DNA of 7,719 nucleotides from positions 1-7,719 of the forward strand of contig JALSPD010000150.1 in the NCBI GenBank assembly GCA_026986135.1. The letters run 5' to 3'. How positions within the stretch are numbered: position 1 is the first letter of the stretch; every line of letters begins with the position of its first letter. The stretch is from DHVE2 group archaeon. GTDB taxonomy: Archaea; Thermoplasmatota; Thermoplasmata; Thermoplasmatales; Aciduliprofundaceae. The translations under genes were made by a program, and so were the position numbers. Under the pieces are notes generated by a model. It saw nothing but the letters and a program-made list of their open reading frames with translations, was not told where the DNA came from and did not search any database. Shown here one piece after another: positions 1 to 6,408 of the stretch.

Positions 1-1992
1 AGTGTATCCTTTAATGGGTGAGCTCCCATTACTTGCAGGTGCATCCCATGTTATATTAACGTATCCTTCACTGGATTTTGCGCTGAGATTGAGAGGAGGA
101 GTAAGGACACTATGGTATAGTGATTGAACCTCATCTGCGTTCAGCGCTCGTTCGTAAATCATTACATTATCAACCACTCCTCTGAAATAACTGTTATCTC
201 CATATCCCACATAAAAATTGTCTATTGTGCCAACAGGTGTAAAATGGTATTCGTATTCTTTGTTCAACACTCCATCCACCCATATTTGCATTCTGCTGGA
301 TGTGTAATTGTAGCTGCCAACAATAAAATGCCAGTTTCCGTCGTTAAGAGGATTGGTTGATATCACATAGTAGTCTGTATCGCTGTCATCTTCCATCCAG
401 AAATGGACTTTTCCATTCGTTTCAACCTGAAGTTCAGAATGAATATGGCTTTGCCTCTGGCCTGTTATTTGCCCCTCTTGGTTTAAATTGGTGAATTTTA
501 CCCAGGCAGCATGGGTTATGCTTTTGACCTGCTGATCACTCATATATTCTGCAAGTTTCTGGCAGTTCACATAATCGTTGGTGCCATCAAAACTCAAAGC
601 TTTGTTTATCACACCCTCGGTCCATTTAGCGCCAATTATTTTTGCATCGTTTCCGTGACCTGAGTAGTCATACGCGATGTTGCCCGTGCCATTATCAAAT
701 TTTAACCACTCTATAAGCCCCCTGAGATATGGCCCTGGAATTATCCTTACTTCATTGCTTTTATCGCTTTCTCCGAGGTAGTTCACCGCTTTTACATAGT
801 ACCTGTAAAGCACTCCCGTAGATACGCCCGTATCATTGTACCAGGGTTTAAGGGCCGATGTTGTGCCCAGTAGCACATCGTTTCTGTATACTTTGAATTC
901 AGTGGCATTTCTTGACTCTGGAGATGGATTTTCCCAGCTGAGATTCACATAATTTTCTCTACCCTCTGCAATTAAGTTAATGGGTGCCATTGGCCTTGTT
1001 ATGTAGTAATTTTTAAGAGGATGGCTATCTCTGCTTCCAGAGCCCCCATCCAGTTTGTAGGCCCAGTCAACAAAACCATCCTGATTCATGTCGTTAGTAT
1101 CGTTGTTCTTGGCCCAGTCAAGCCAGTAATTTCCATATTGTGAGGAGTTCCAGTGATTGTAACTTCCATCGTCCTTGGCCTGAATATGTGAGGAGTTGTA
1201 TGTTGAGTTTGATCCGTTATTATGGGAAAACATGTTGCCATATATCCAGTTTCTGCTCCCTGAGTTGATGTAGAGCAGGTTCCCATTATTTGATATTGTA
1301 TTGTTTATGATTGCATTGCTGCTGGATGAGTAGAGATATACTGGATAATTACCATTTCCGTAAATGGTGTTGTTTTTTATGCTGTTATGCGATGATGTAT
1401 CAATATATATACCGAACCACTGGTTATTTGAGATGTTGTTATTTTCAATAATATTACTGCCACTGTACTCGTATATGGTTATACCATGACCATGGTTATT
1501 TGAAATTTGATTGCTGGAAATGATGTTGTCGCTTGAAGTGTATATGTATATTCCCTTGTTGTTTTCATAGATGGTGTTGTTGTATATTTTTCCATTTTTA
1601 ACCTTGTAGAGAGTTATTCCGAATCCTTCATGATATGGGCTGGAGTGATATGATGCGTTGTAAAGCTTGCAGTTTTCCACTATGAAATAACTGGTGGTAT
1701 TTCCAATATATATTGAGTTCCCCTTCCCGTGTGCATCTATTTCCAGCCCGGAAATGATGTATGGATTGCCTTCTGATCCATTTCCTGGCCATCCCTCCAT
1801 CGCTGCCTGATTTGCAAAATCTGTGTCGTTGTTTATTCTAATGATTCCATGCGGTGTAAATCTGTAAATTATGGTAGTTCCTTCATTCTCCGTATTTTTG
1901 GATAAATTCATATTTGCATTTGAGGCAATGTAGATAAGAACCATGGCTGTCAATATTGCCAGAAATATTTTTTCTTTCCCCAAACATATCAC
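1..1992 (-). CDS. Secreted modular surface protein (beta-helix, FN3, LamG-like, FN3), 3' end beyond window
   Basis: This minus-strand frame stays open for exactly 664 codons from GTG 1992 to base 1, so the C-terminus lies outside the window. Residues 1-26 form a signal peptide or membrane anchor (core FLAILTAMVLIYIAS). Residues 74-310 are Asn-rich parallel beta-helix repeats of the NosD/PbH1 type (NNTIYENNKGIYIYTSSDN and similar), closing with the NosD-like block YGNYW...D-x-N-x-D-G-x-x-D...HPL at about 286-326. An FN3 domain follows at 336-419. A LamG/concanavalin-like domain spans 424-627 (LSFDGTNDYVNC, DGNWHFIVGSYN, MQIWVDGVLN, VDNVMIYERALNADEV). A second FN3 begins at 631 (TPPLNLSAKSSEGYVNITWD). 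Roughly twenty N-x-S/T sequons suggest an N-glycosylated extracellular protein that binds carbohydrate or other surface ligands; no catalytic residues can be assigned. The start is ambiguous. GTG 1992 fits a leaderless transcript from the TATA box at 2012-2021. TTG 1983 has GGTGAT (1993-1988), a good archaeal ribosome site, 4 bases upstream and gives a tidier signal peptide. An in-frame TAA lies two codons before the GTG. Confidence 0.87.
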   Translation of the reverse strand, partial: MICLGKEKIFLAILTAMVLIYIASNANMNLSKNTENEGTTIIYRFTPHGIIRINNDTDFANQAAMEGWPGNGSEGNPYIISGLEIDAHGKGNSIYIGNTTSYFIVENCKLYNASYHSSPYHEGFGITLYKVKNGKIYNNTIYENNKGIYIYTSSDNIISSNQISNNHGHGITIYEYSGSNIIENNNISNNQWFGIYIDTSSHNSIKNNTIYGNGNYPVYLYSSSSNAIINNTISNNGNLLYINSGSRNWIYGNMFSHNNGSNSTYNSSHIQAKDDGSYNHWNSSQYGNYWLDWAKNNDTNDMNQDGFVDWAYKLDGGSGSRDSHPLKNYYITRPMAPINLIAEGRENYVNLSWENPSPESRNATEFKVYRNDVLLGTTSALKPWYNDTGVSTGVLYRYYVKAVNYLGESDKSNEVRIIPGPYLRGLIEWLKFDNGTGNIAYDYSGHGNDAKIIGAKWTEGVINKALSFDGTNDYVNCQKLAEYMSDQQVKSITHAAWVKFTNLNQEGQITGQRQSHIHSELQVETNGKVHFWMEDDSDTDYYVISTNPLNDGNWHFIVGSYNYTSSRMQIWVDGVLNKEYEYHFTPVGTIDNFYVGYGDNSYFRGVVDNVMIYERALNADEVQSLYHSVLTPPLNLSAKSSEGYVNITWDAPASNGSSPIKGYT

Positions 1993-2011
1993 CCATTAGG
2001 TATTGTAAAAA

Positions 2012-2021
2012 TTTATATAAA
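2012..2021 (-). promoter_or_regulatory. TATA box of the surface protein gene
   Basis: The minus strand reads TTTATATAAA, a near-ideal archaeal TATA box. Its centre lies about 24 bases upstream of GTG 1992, so transcription should start at or within a few bases of that codon. Position and match are seen in the sequence; activity is inferred. Confidence 0.6.
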
Positions 2022-2141
2022 TAGTTTTCTACTTTGATACTTTATTATACTTTTTATTATTTTAATCTGTACTAATGGTAACATTTATTATCCAATCTAT
2101 ATGAATTAGGAAATACTTCTTATTAAGCCTTTTAAGGACCC

Positions 2142-2175
2142 ACTCCTGTTTTAATTGAGAATCATCAGCAGGAGT
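2142..2175. repeat. Short inverted repeat upstream of valS
   Basis: ACTCCTG (2142-2148) and CAGGAGT (2169-2175) are perfect 7-base complementary arms separated by 20 bases, extendable by a G-U and a U-A pair. The repeat lies about 19 bases upstream of the valS TATA box, so a leaderless valS transcript would not contain it. It could be an operator or a chance match. The rest of 1993-2224 is AT-rich with no plausible gene. Confidence 0.4.
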
Positions 2176-2193
2176 TAAGGATACAGACCTAAA

Positions 2194-2204
2194 TTTTTAT
2201 ATTT
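2194..2204 (+). promoter_or_regulatory. TATA box of valS
   Basis: TTTTTATATTT is centred about 25 bases before the valS ATG at 2225. This is the spacing of an archaeal leaderless transcript. No GGAGGTGAT-like ribosome site precedes the ATG, which supports leaderless translation. Confidence 0.55.
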
Positions 2205-2224
2205 CCTCCCACTTTCACCCAATT

Positions 2225-4795
2225 ATGTACAACTTTAAAGAGAGCGAGTCAAGGTGGCAGGATTACTGGGAGAAGGAAAAAATATATAGGTTTGATTGGG
2301 ATAGTGAAAAGCCAGTTTTCAGCATTGATGTTCCTCCAAGATATGCAAGCGGTAAGCTTCACATAGGGCATGCCACTCATTATACGCATATAGATATAAT
2401 GGCCAGATATAAAAGAATGCGTGGCTACAATGTTTTCTTTCCTCTTTGCTTTGATGTTAATGGAATGCCAATTGAGGTGAATGTGGAAAAGAAATACGGG
2501 ATAAAGATGCGTGAAACTCCGAGACATGAATTTATAAAATTGTGCGAGGATTTTGCTAACGCAAATATAGGGGAGATGATCAGGCAGTACAAGATACTTG
2601 GAGAGAGTATGGATCCGAGCATATACTATCAGACTGATGCTCCTTATTATAGAAGAATAACTCAGCTTTCATTCATTAAAATGTTTGAAAAAGGTCTTGT
2701 TTACAAGGCAAAACACCCTGTGAACTGGTGTCCCAGATGTGGAACTGCAATAGCGGATGCCGAGATAGAGTACAGGAAGAGGAAAACCAATTTGAATTAT
2801 ATCCGCTTCAAGGTTGAGGAGGGCGGCGAAATCGTTATAGCCACCACACGTCCTGAACTGCTGTGCACATGCCAGTTGATTGCTGTACATCCTGATGATG
2901 AGAGGTACAGAGATATGGTGGGTAAACATGCCATCGTTCCGATATATGGTCAGAAGGTAGAGATTGTGGCCGATGAAAAGGTGGATCCTGAGTTCGGTAC
3001 AGGGGCAGTTATGATATGTTCCGTGGGCGATAAAGATGATCTGGAATGGATTTACAAGTACAATCTTAAGTTTCTTGATGGCATTGATGAAGAGGGCAGG
3101 ATGACTGAGAGAGCTGGAAAGTATGCTGGATTACCTGTTGAAGAAGCCCGAAGAAAAATAGCGGAAGACCTTGAGAAAGAGGGACTCCTTATAAAAAGAG
3201 AGGAAATTGAACAGAACGTTGGGGTTTGCTGGAGATGTCATACACCCATTGAGTTTGTAAATAAGGAGCAGTGGTTCATCAAAATAAGGGAGTTAAAGGA
3301 CGAAGTAAGAAAGACCGCAGATGAAATTAAGTGGATACCTGAATTCATGAAGAAACGTCTGGAAGAGTGGATAAATTCACTTGAATGGGATTGGGTTGTT
3401 TCAAGACAGAGATACTTTGCCACGCCCATACCTATCTGGGAATGCGAAAATGGACATGCATTTGTTCCCAGATTTGAAGATCTCCAAAAAATGGACAGAC
3501 ATGTTGATCCCACTGTTGATCCTCCACCCTATGAAAACTGTCCTGTGTGCGGGGCACCTCTCAAAGGAACAGAAGACGTGTTTGACACGTGGGTTGATTC
3601 TTCCATATCTCCTCTCTACAATACATTCTGGGCAAGGGATGATGAGAAATTCAGGAAACTCTATCCTATGAGTCTTCGTCCCCAGAGCCATGATATAATA
3701 CGCACCTGGGCTTTCTACACGATACTGCGGTGCAAGTCAGTTACCGGGGAAAAGCCCTGGGAGGATATATTTGTGGATAGTTTCATTCTGGGTCCTGATG
3801 GAAGGCCCATGCACACCTCATGGGGCAATGTGGTGGATCCCCTTGATATAATAGATGAGTATGGTACAGATCCATTCAGATACTTTGCGGCCAGCTGCAC
3901 CATTGGTGAGGATACGCCCTTCAGGTACAAGGATGTCAAGAGGGGAAGAAAACTGGTGATAAAGCTGTATAATCTTGGCAGATTTGCGAAGGGTGTAATC
4001 AGGGAAGAAATCAAAAAACCAGAAGAACTTAGATTTATGGATCGCTGGATACTTACAAGGTACAGTGAGGTGGTCAGAGAGGTGACTGAGCTAATGGATG
4101 AGTACAGGTACGATAGAGCTATAAAGATCATTGAAAACTTCACCTGGCATGTTTTCGCAGATCAGTATGTAGAGATGATAAAGCATAGGCTTGAGGATGA
4201 GAGCACCAGATACACTCTTTATCAGGTATTTTTGGGAATAATCAAAATGTTTGCCCCGTTCCTTCCCCACATAACAGAAGAAATTTATCAGGATGTATTC
4301 AGGGGATTGGTTGGTGAGAAGAGCATACATCTAACCTCATGGCCAGAGCCTGTTTTAAAGGATGAATATGCACTGGAGGTGGGTGAAAAGGTGAAGGATA
4401 CCATTGCTGAGATACGGAGGTGGAAAAACGAGAACAGAAAGGAAATAAAGGAGATAATCATTGATGGTATTGCAGATGGAATTGAGGATATAGCAGGGAC
4501 ATTTAAGGCCAAGGTTAAGGTGGGTATTGAGGGTAATGCAGAAGAAAAGGTTATTGAAGTTAAACCAAACTTTGCCGTTATAGGTCCCAAGTACAAGGAA
4601 CGGGCAAGGGAGATAGTTGATTACATAAGAAACGCAGATCCAGAAAGTCTATGGAAGGATATTCTCTACGGAAAAGCGGAGATCAACGGGATAAAGATCA
4701 CGGAGGACATGGTTAAAGTAAGCAAGGCAAAAATGTACCATGGTATGGAAGCCTCAGTTATAAATGTGGGTGATGTTACCGTTATTATTATTTAG
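2225..4795 (+). CDS. valS: Valyl-tRNA synthetase (archaeal type, 856 aa) with altered KMSKS motif
   Basis: A cytoplasmic class I synthetase that charges tRNA-Val with valine using ATP and edits mischarged threonine. It is full length. Visible parts are: Rossmann fold with SGKLHIGH (HIGH at 46-49) and FDVNGMPIE (76-84); CP1 editing domain, about 185-355, with ATTRPELL (206-213) and GTGAV (258-262); a probable zinc site flanking it (C169, C172, C335, C338) and a second at C407, H411, C439, C442; DWVVSRQR (389-396); WVDSS (456-460); and LRPQSHDIIRTWAFYT (484-499), which matches archaeal ValRS closely and separates it from IleRS and LeuRS. The anticodon-binding helical domain runs from about 580 to 700 (DRWIL, HITEEIYQ), followed by a C-terminal archaeal extension. 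Oddly, the KMSKS loop, expected as GPDGRKMSKSxGN, reads GPDGRPMHTSWGN (523-535), leaving no lysine. ATG 2225 fits its TATA box as a leaderless start. Whether this is the cell's only ValRS cannot be seen here. Confidence 0.95.
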   Translation: MYNFKESESRWQDYWEKEKIYRFDWDSEKPVFSIDVPPRYASGKLHIGHATHYTHIDIMARYKRMRGYNVFFPLCFDVNGMPIEVNVEKKYGIKMRETPRHEFIKLCEDFANANIGEMIRQYKILGESMDPSIYYQTDAPYYRRITQLSFIKMFEKGLVYKAKHPVNWCPRCGTAIADAEIEYRKRKTNLNYIRFKVEEGGEIVIATTRPELLCTCQLIAVHPDDERYRDMVGKHAIVPIYGQKVEIVADEKVDPEFGTGAVMICSVGDKDDLEWIYKYNLKFLDGIDEEGRMTERAGKYAGLPVEEARRKIAEDLEKEGLLIKREEIEQNVGVCWRCHTPIEFVNKEQWFIKIRELKDEVRKTADEIKWIPEFMKKRLEEWINSLEWDWVVSRQRYFATPIPIWECENGHAFVPRFEDLQKMDRHVDPTVDPPPYENCPVCGAPLKGTEDVFDTWVDSSISPLYNTFWARDDEKFRKLYPMSLRPQSHDIIRTWAFYTILRCKSVTGEKPWEDIFVDSFILGPDGRPMHTSWGNVVDPLDIIDEYGTDPFRYFAASCTIGEDTPFRYKDVKRGRKLVIKLYNLGRFAKGVIREEIKKPEELRFMDRWILTRYSEVVREVTELMDEYRYDRAIKIIENFTWHVFADQYVEMIKHRLEDESTRYTLYQVFLGIIKMFAPFLPHITEEIYQDVFRGLVGEKSIHLTSWPEPVLKDEYALEVGEKVKDTIAEIRRWKNENRKEIKEIIIDGIADGIEDIAGTFKAKVKVGIEGNAEEKVIEVKPNFAVIGPKYKERAREIVDYIRNADPESLWKDILYGKAEINGIKITEDMVKVSKAKMYHGMEASVINVGDVTVIII

Positions 4796-4797
4796 GT

Positions 4798-5793
4798 TCA
4801 TAATCCCCCCATATATTTTCTGCTTGGTAGAGCACGCATGTAGTATGTATGCCCTCTATAATGGACCCTTATAAGTTCACCGCTTTCAACTAGTTTTTTA
4901 AGATCCTCCTCAGAGGCATTATCCTTTCTCATAAGATCTCTCACAGCATCCTCCCTCATGGGGTGAACGGAGGTTATTGAAAGCACATCTCTTTTAAAAT
5001 TTCCCGTTGAATCAAAATCGTAGCCCTCGTAGCTTATAAGGAACTCAGTTTTAACCACGGAGGAAAGGACATGATATGCATAGTTAAGTGTTTCCTCAGA
5101 TGGTGGCTTTACCCACCTTTCTGCAGGAGGTCTTGTGGGTATGGCAATGTATGCTGTATCTGGTCTAAGAATTCGTAAGAATTCAGATATATAGGCTATC
5201 TCATTATTATAATCAATACCGTCAATTAGCATTGTCTCAGTTACAAGTGTACCACCGAATTCCTTCCTCAGGTTAAGCATACCCTCTTTAATTTTCTCCA
5301 GATCCAGATTTTTATGCGGTCTGTTTATGCGCTTCCATATCCCCGTAGTAACGGCATCAACTTTTAAAGAAATATAGTCAAATTCCATAAGATCCGAGAG
5401 TACATCCTCTCTGTAAACCAGGGAAGAATTGGTTATTATTGCAAGTTTCAGGCCATAATCCTTTAGCAATCTTGCGGTTTTTCCAAGGTTTATATCCAGG
5501 GTGGGTTCACCATCTGGTACAAATGTAATGTAGTCCACATTATCCCTTATTATCTTACCAACCTCTTCGTAGATTTTAAGAGGCGCATAATACTCCCTGC
5601 GGTTAATGTCCATATGTAGTGTTTTACCAATCTGGCAGTAAACACATGCATAACTGCATATCTTATCAGGCATGTTGTTTATTCCCAGACTCCTCCCCAA
5701 TCGTCTGGACGGCACTGGTCCAAATGCTATCATTATTTTTCCTATATCTGGTAATGTATTTACTTTTTTCGCCGCGCCTAAATGATTGAGCAT
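4798..5793 (-). CDS. Radical SAM Fe-S oxidoreductase, COG0731 family
   Basis: A 331-residue radical SAM enzyme. The CxxxCxxC cluster motif is CSYACVYC (C46, C50, C53), preceded by FGPVPSRRLGRSLGIN (24-39), the hallmark N-terminus of COG0731 proteins. DGEPTLD (94-100) is the SAM-binding GE region and SLKVDA (142-147) a core barrel strand. Residues about 272-325 look like a small winged-helix tail (VHPMREDAVRDLMRK, then LVESGELIRVHYRGHTYYMR). It should bind a [4Fe-4S] cluster and cleave SAM to a 5'-deoxyadenosyl radical. The substrate is unknown; the family is related to the TYW1 wyosine enzyme, but a tRNA-modification role is not shown here. The start is uncertain. ATG 5793 lies about 13 bases downstream of the predicted start of transcription from the TATA box at 5828-5838. 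ATG 5733 (M21) would begin MIAFGPVPSRR, as many homologues do, with only a weak AGTAAATACA upstream. Its stop is 2 bp from the valS stop (convergent genes). Confidence 0.9.
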   Translation of the reverse strand: MLNHLGAAKKVNTLPDIGKIMIAFGPVPSRRLGRSLGINNMPDKICSYACVYCQIGKTLHMDINRREYYAPLKIYEEVGKIIRDNVDYITFVPDGEPTLDINLGKTARLLKDYGLKLAIITNSSLVYREDVLSDLMEFDYISLKVDAVTTGIWKRINRPHKNLDLEKIKEGMLNLRKEFGGTLVTETMLIDGIDYNNEIAYISEFLRILRPDTAYIAIPTRPPAERWVKPPSEETLNYAYHVLSSVVKTEFLISYEGYDFDSTGNFKRDVLSITSVHPMREDAVRDLMRKDNASEEDLKKLVESGELIRVHYRGHTYYMRALPSRKYMGGL

Positions 5794-5827
5794 TTATGAA
5801 GAAGTTATTTACCTATCCAAATCTGCA

Positions 5828-5838
5828 TACTTTATACA
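5828..5838 (-). promoter_or_regulatory. TATA-like element between radical SAM and HNOB genes
   Basis: The minus strand reads TGTATAAAGTA. It would place the radical SAM transcript start near 5806, giving a leader of about 13 bases. The plus-strand reading ATACTTTATAC is also TATA-like, but it lies only about 20 bases from ATG 5854, short for that gene. A weaker plus-strand candidate is GTTATTTACC at 5804-5813. Confidence 0.4.
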
Positions 5839-5853
5839 ATGTTAGGTCTAATA

Positions 5854-6378
5854 ATGAACGGAATTGTGGATTTTGTACGCTATAAAAGAGGTCTTGCGGG
5901 TTTAGCTGAGCTTGAAAGGGCATACGGAAAGAGGCTTGAATTCAAAGATGAGATTAACTATCCCGATGAAGAATTCAGGAGTTTTGCCTTTGCAGCTCAT
6001 AGGATAATGGGATACAACGATCCCTTGTTATGCCAGAGGCACTTTGGAAAAGCGATTTTTAAAATGCTTGCAGAGAAGTATCCAGATCTTCTTGGAAGGT
6101 ATGGTGACGCTTATATTTTTATGAAGAACGTAGAGAAGGTCCATGCTTCCATACCACCTGTAAATATCGGTAAAAAAATAAGGGTCGTTGATTATGATGA
6201 TGCTGAAAGGTGGGTTAAAATTGTGTATTCTTCTCCAAATAAGCTTGATGGCTTTTTTGATCAGCTTATCAGAGAGGCTTCAAACTACTACGGTGAGAAG
6301 GTTGATATTACTTACCTTTCAAAGATGACTGATGGATCCGAATCTACGATTGCTATTGTGAAGTTTTTAGAGAAATAA
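5854..6378 (+). CDS. Stand-alone HNOB/H-NOX-like (heme NO-binding family) protein
   Basis: A 174-residue protein that matches the whole heme NO-binding (HNOB, PF07700) fold by eye, close to the usual length of about 180-190. It starts MNGIVDFVRYKRG, like the family's MKGxI start, followed by INYPDEEF, a helix with RHFGKAIFKMLAEKYPDLLGRY, NVEKVH, IVYSSPNKL, and the C-terminal ASNYYGEKVDITYL. Counting from ATG 5854, H97 in NVEKVH aligns with the axial heme His of H-NOX proteins (NIDEVH). The heme-anchoring YxSxR motif reads Y125-S-S127-P-N129, so the Arg is replaced by Asn. The conserved heme-distorting Pro is not evident. It may sense NO, O2 or redox state, or may have lost heme. No transmembrane or effector domain is present. 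The ORF can be extended to ATG 5839, but the family alignment and a weak AGGT (5843-5846) favour 5854. No kinase, cyclase or chemoreceptor partner is adjacent. Confidence 0.8.
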   Translation: MNGIVDFVRYKRGLAGLAELERAYGKRLEFKDEINYPDEEFRSFAFAAHRIMGYNDPLLCQRHFGKAIFKMLAEKYPDLLGRYGDAYIFMKNVEKVHASIPPVNIGKKIRVVDYDDAERWVKIVYSSPNKLDGFFDQLIREASNYYGEKVDITYLSKMTDGSESTIAIVKFLEK

Positions 6379-6381
6379 AAT

Positions 6382-6388
6382 CATATAT
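6382..6388 (+). promoter_or_regulatory. TATA box of ahcY
   Basis: CATATAT, within AAAATCATATATCTC, is centred about 24 bases before ATG 6409. It begins immediately after the HNOB stop codon. The spacing fits a leaderless ahcY transcript and argues against the in-frame TTG at 6394 as the start, which would lie only about 9 bases from the box. Confidence 0.5.
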
Positions 6389-6408
6389 CTCTTTTGGCAT
6401 GCTCTATC

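Noticed and set aside
124..360. Plus-strand open frame of 78 codons
   Set aside because: It is antisense to the continuous LamG-like coding frame of the minus-strand surface protein, which explains these bases fully.
1086..1286. Minus-strand open frame of 66 codons
   Set aside because: It is in a different frame from the 664-codon open frame on the same strand, which encodes the beta-helix region here.
1381..1600. Repeated Asn/Ile/Ser-coding segments as a DNA repeat array or CRISPR
   Set aside because: The similarity comes from degenerate beta-helix protein repeats in an open reading frame. There are no identical repeats or regular unique spacers.
3715..4143. Minus-strand open frame of 142 codons inside valS
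   Set aside because: It lies wholly within a well-conserved synthetase on the other strand, has no promoter or recognisable motif, and its composition is typical of antisense shadow.
4894..4899. T-run as a valS terminator
   Set aside because: Six Ts about 100 bases past the valS stop could end transcription, but they lie inside the convergent radical SAM coding sequence and are explained by a Lys-Lys stretch there.
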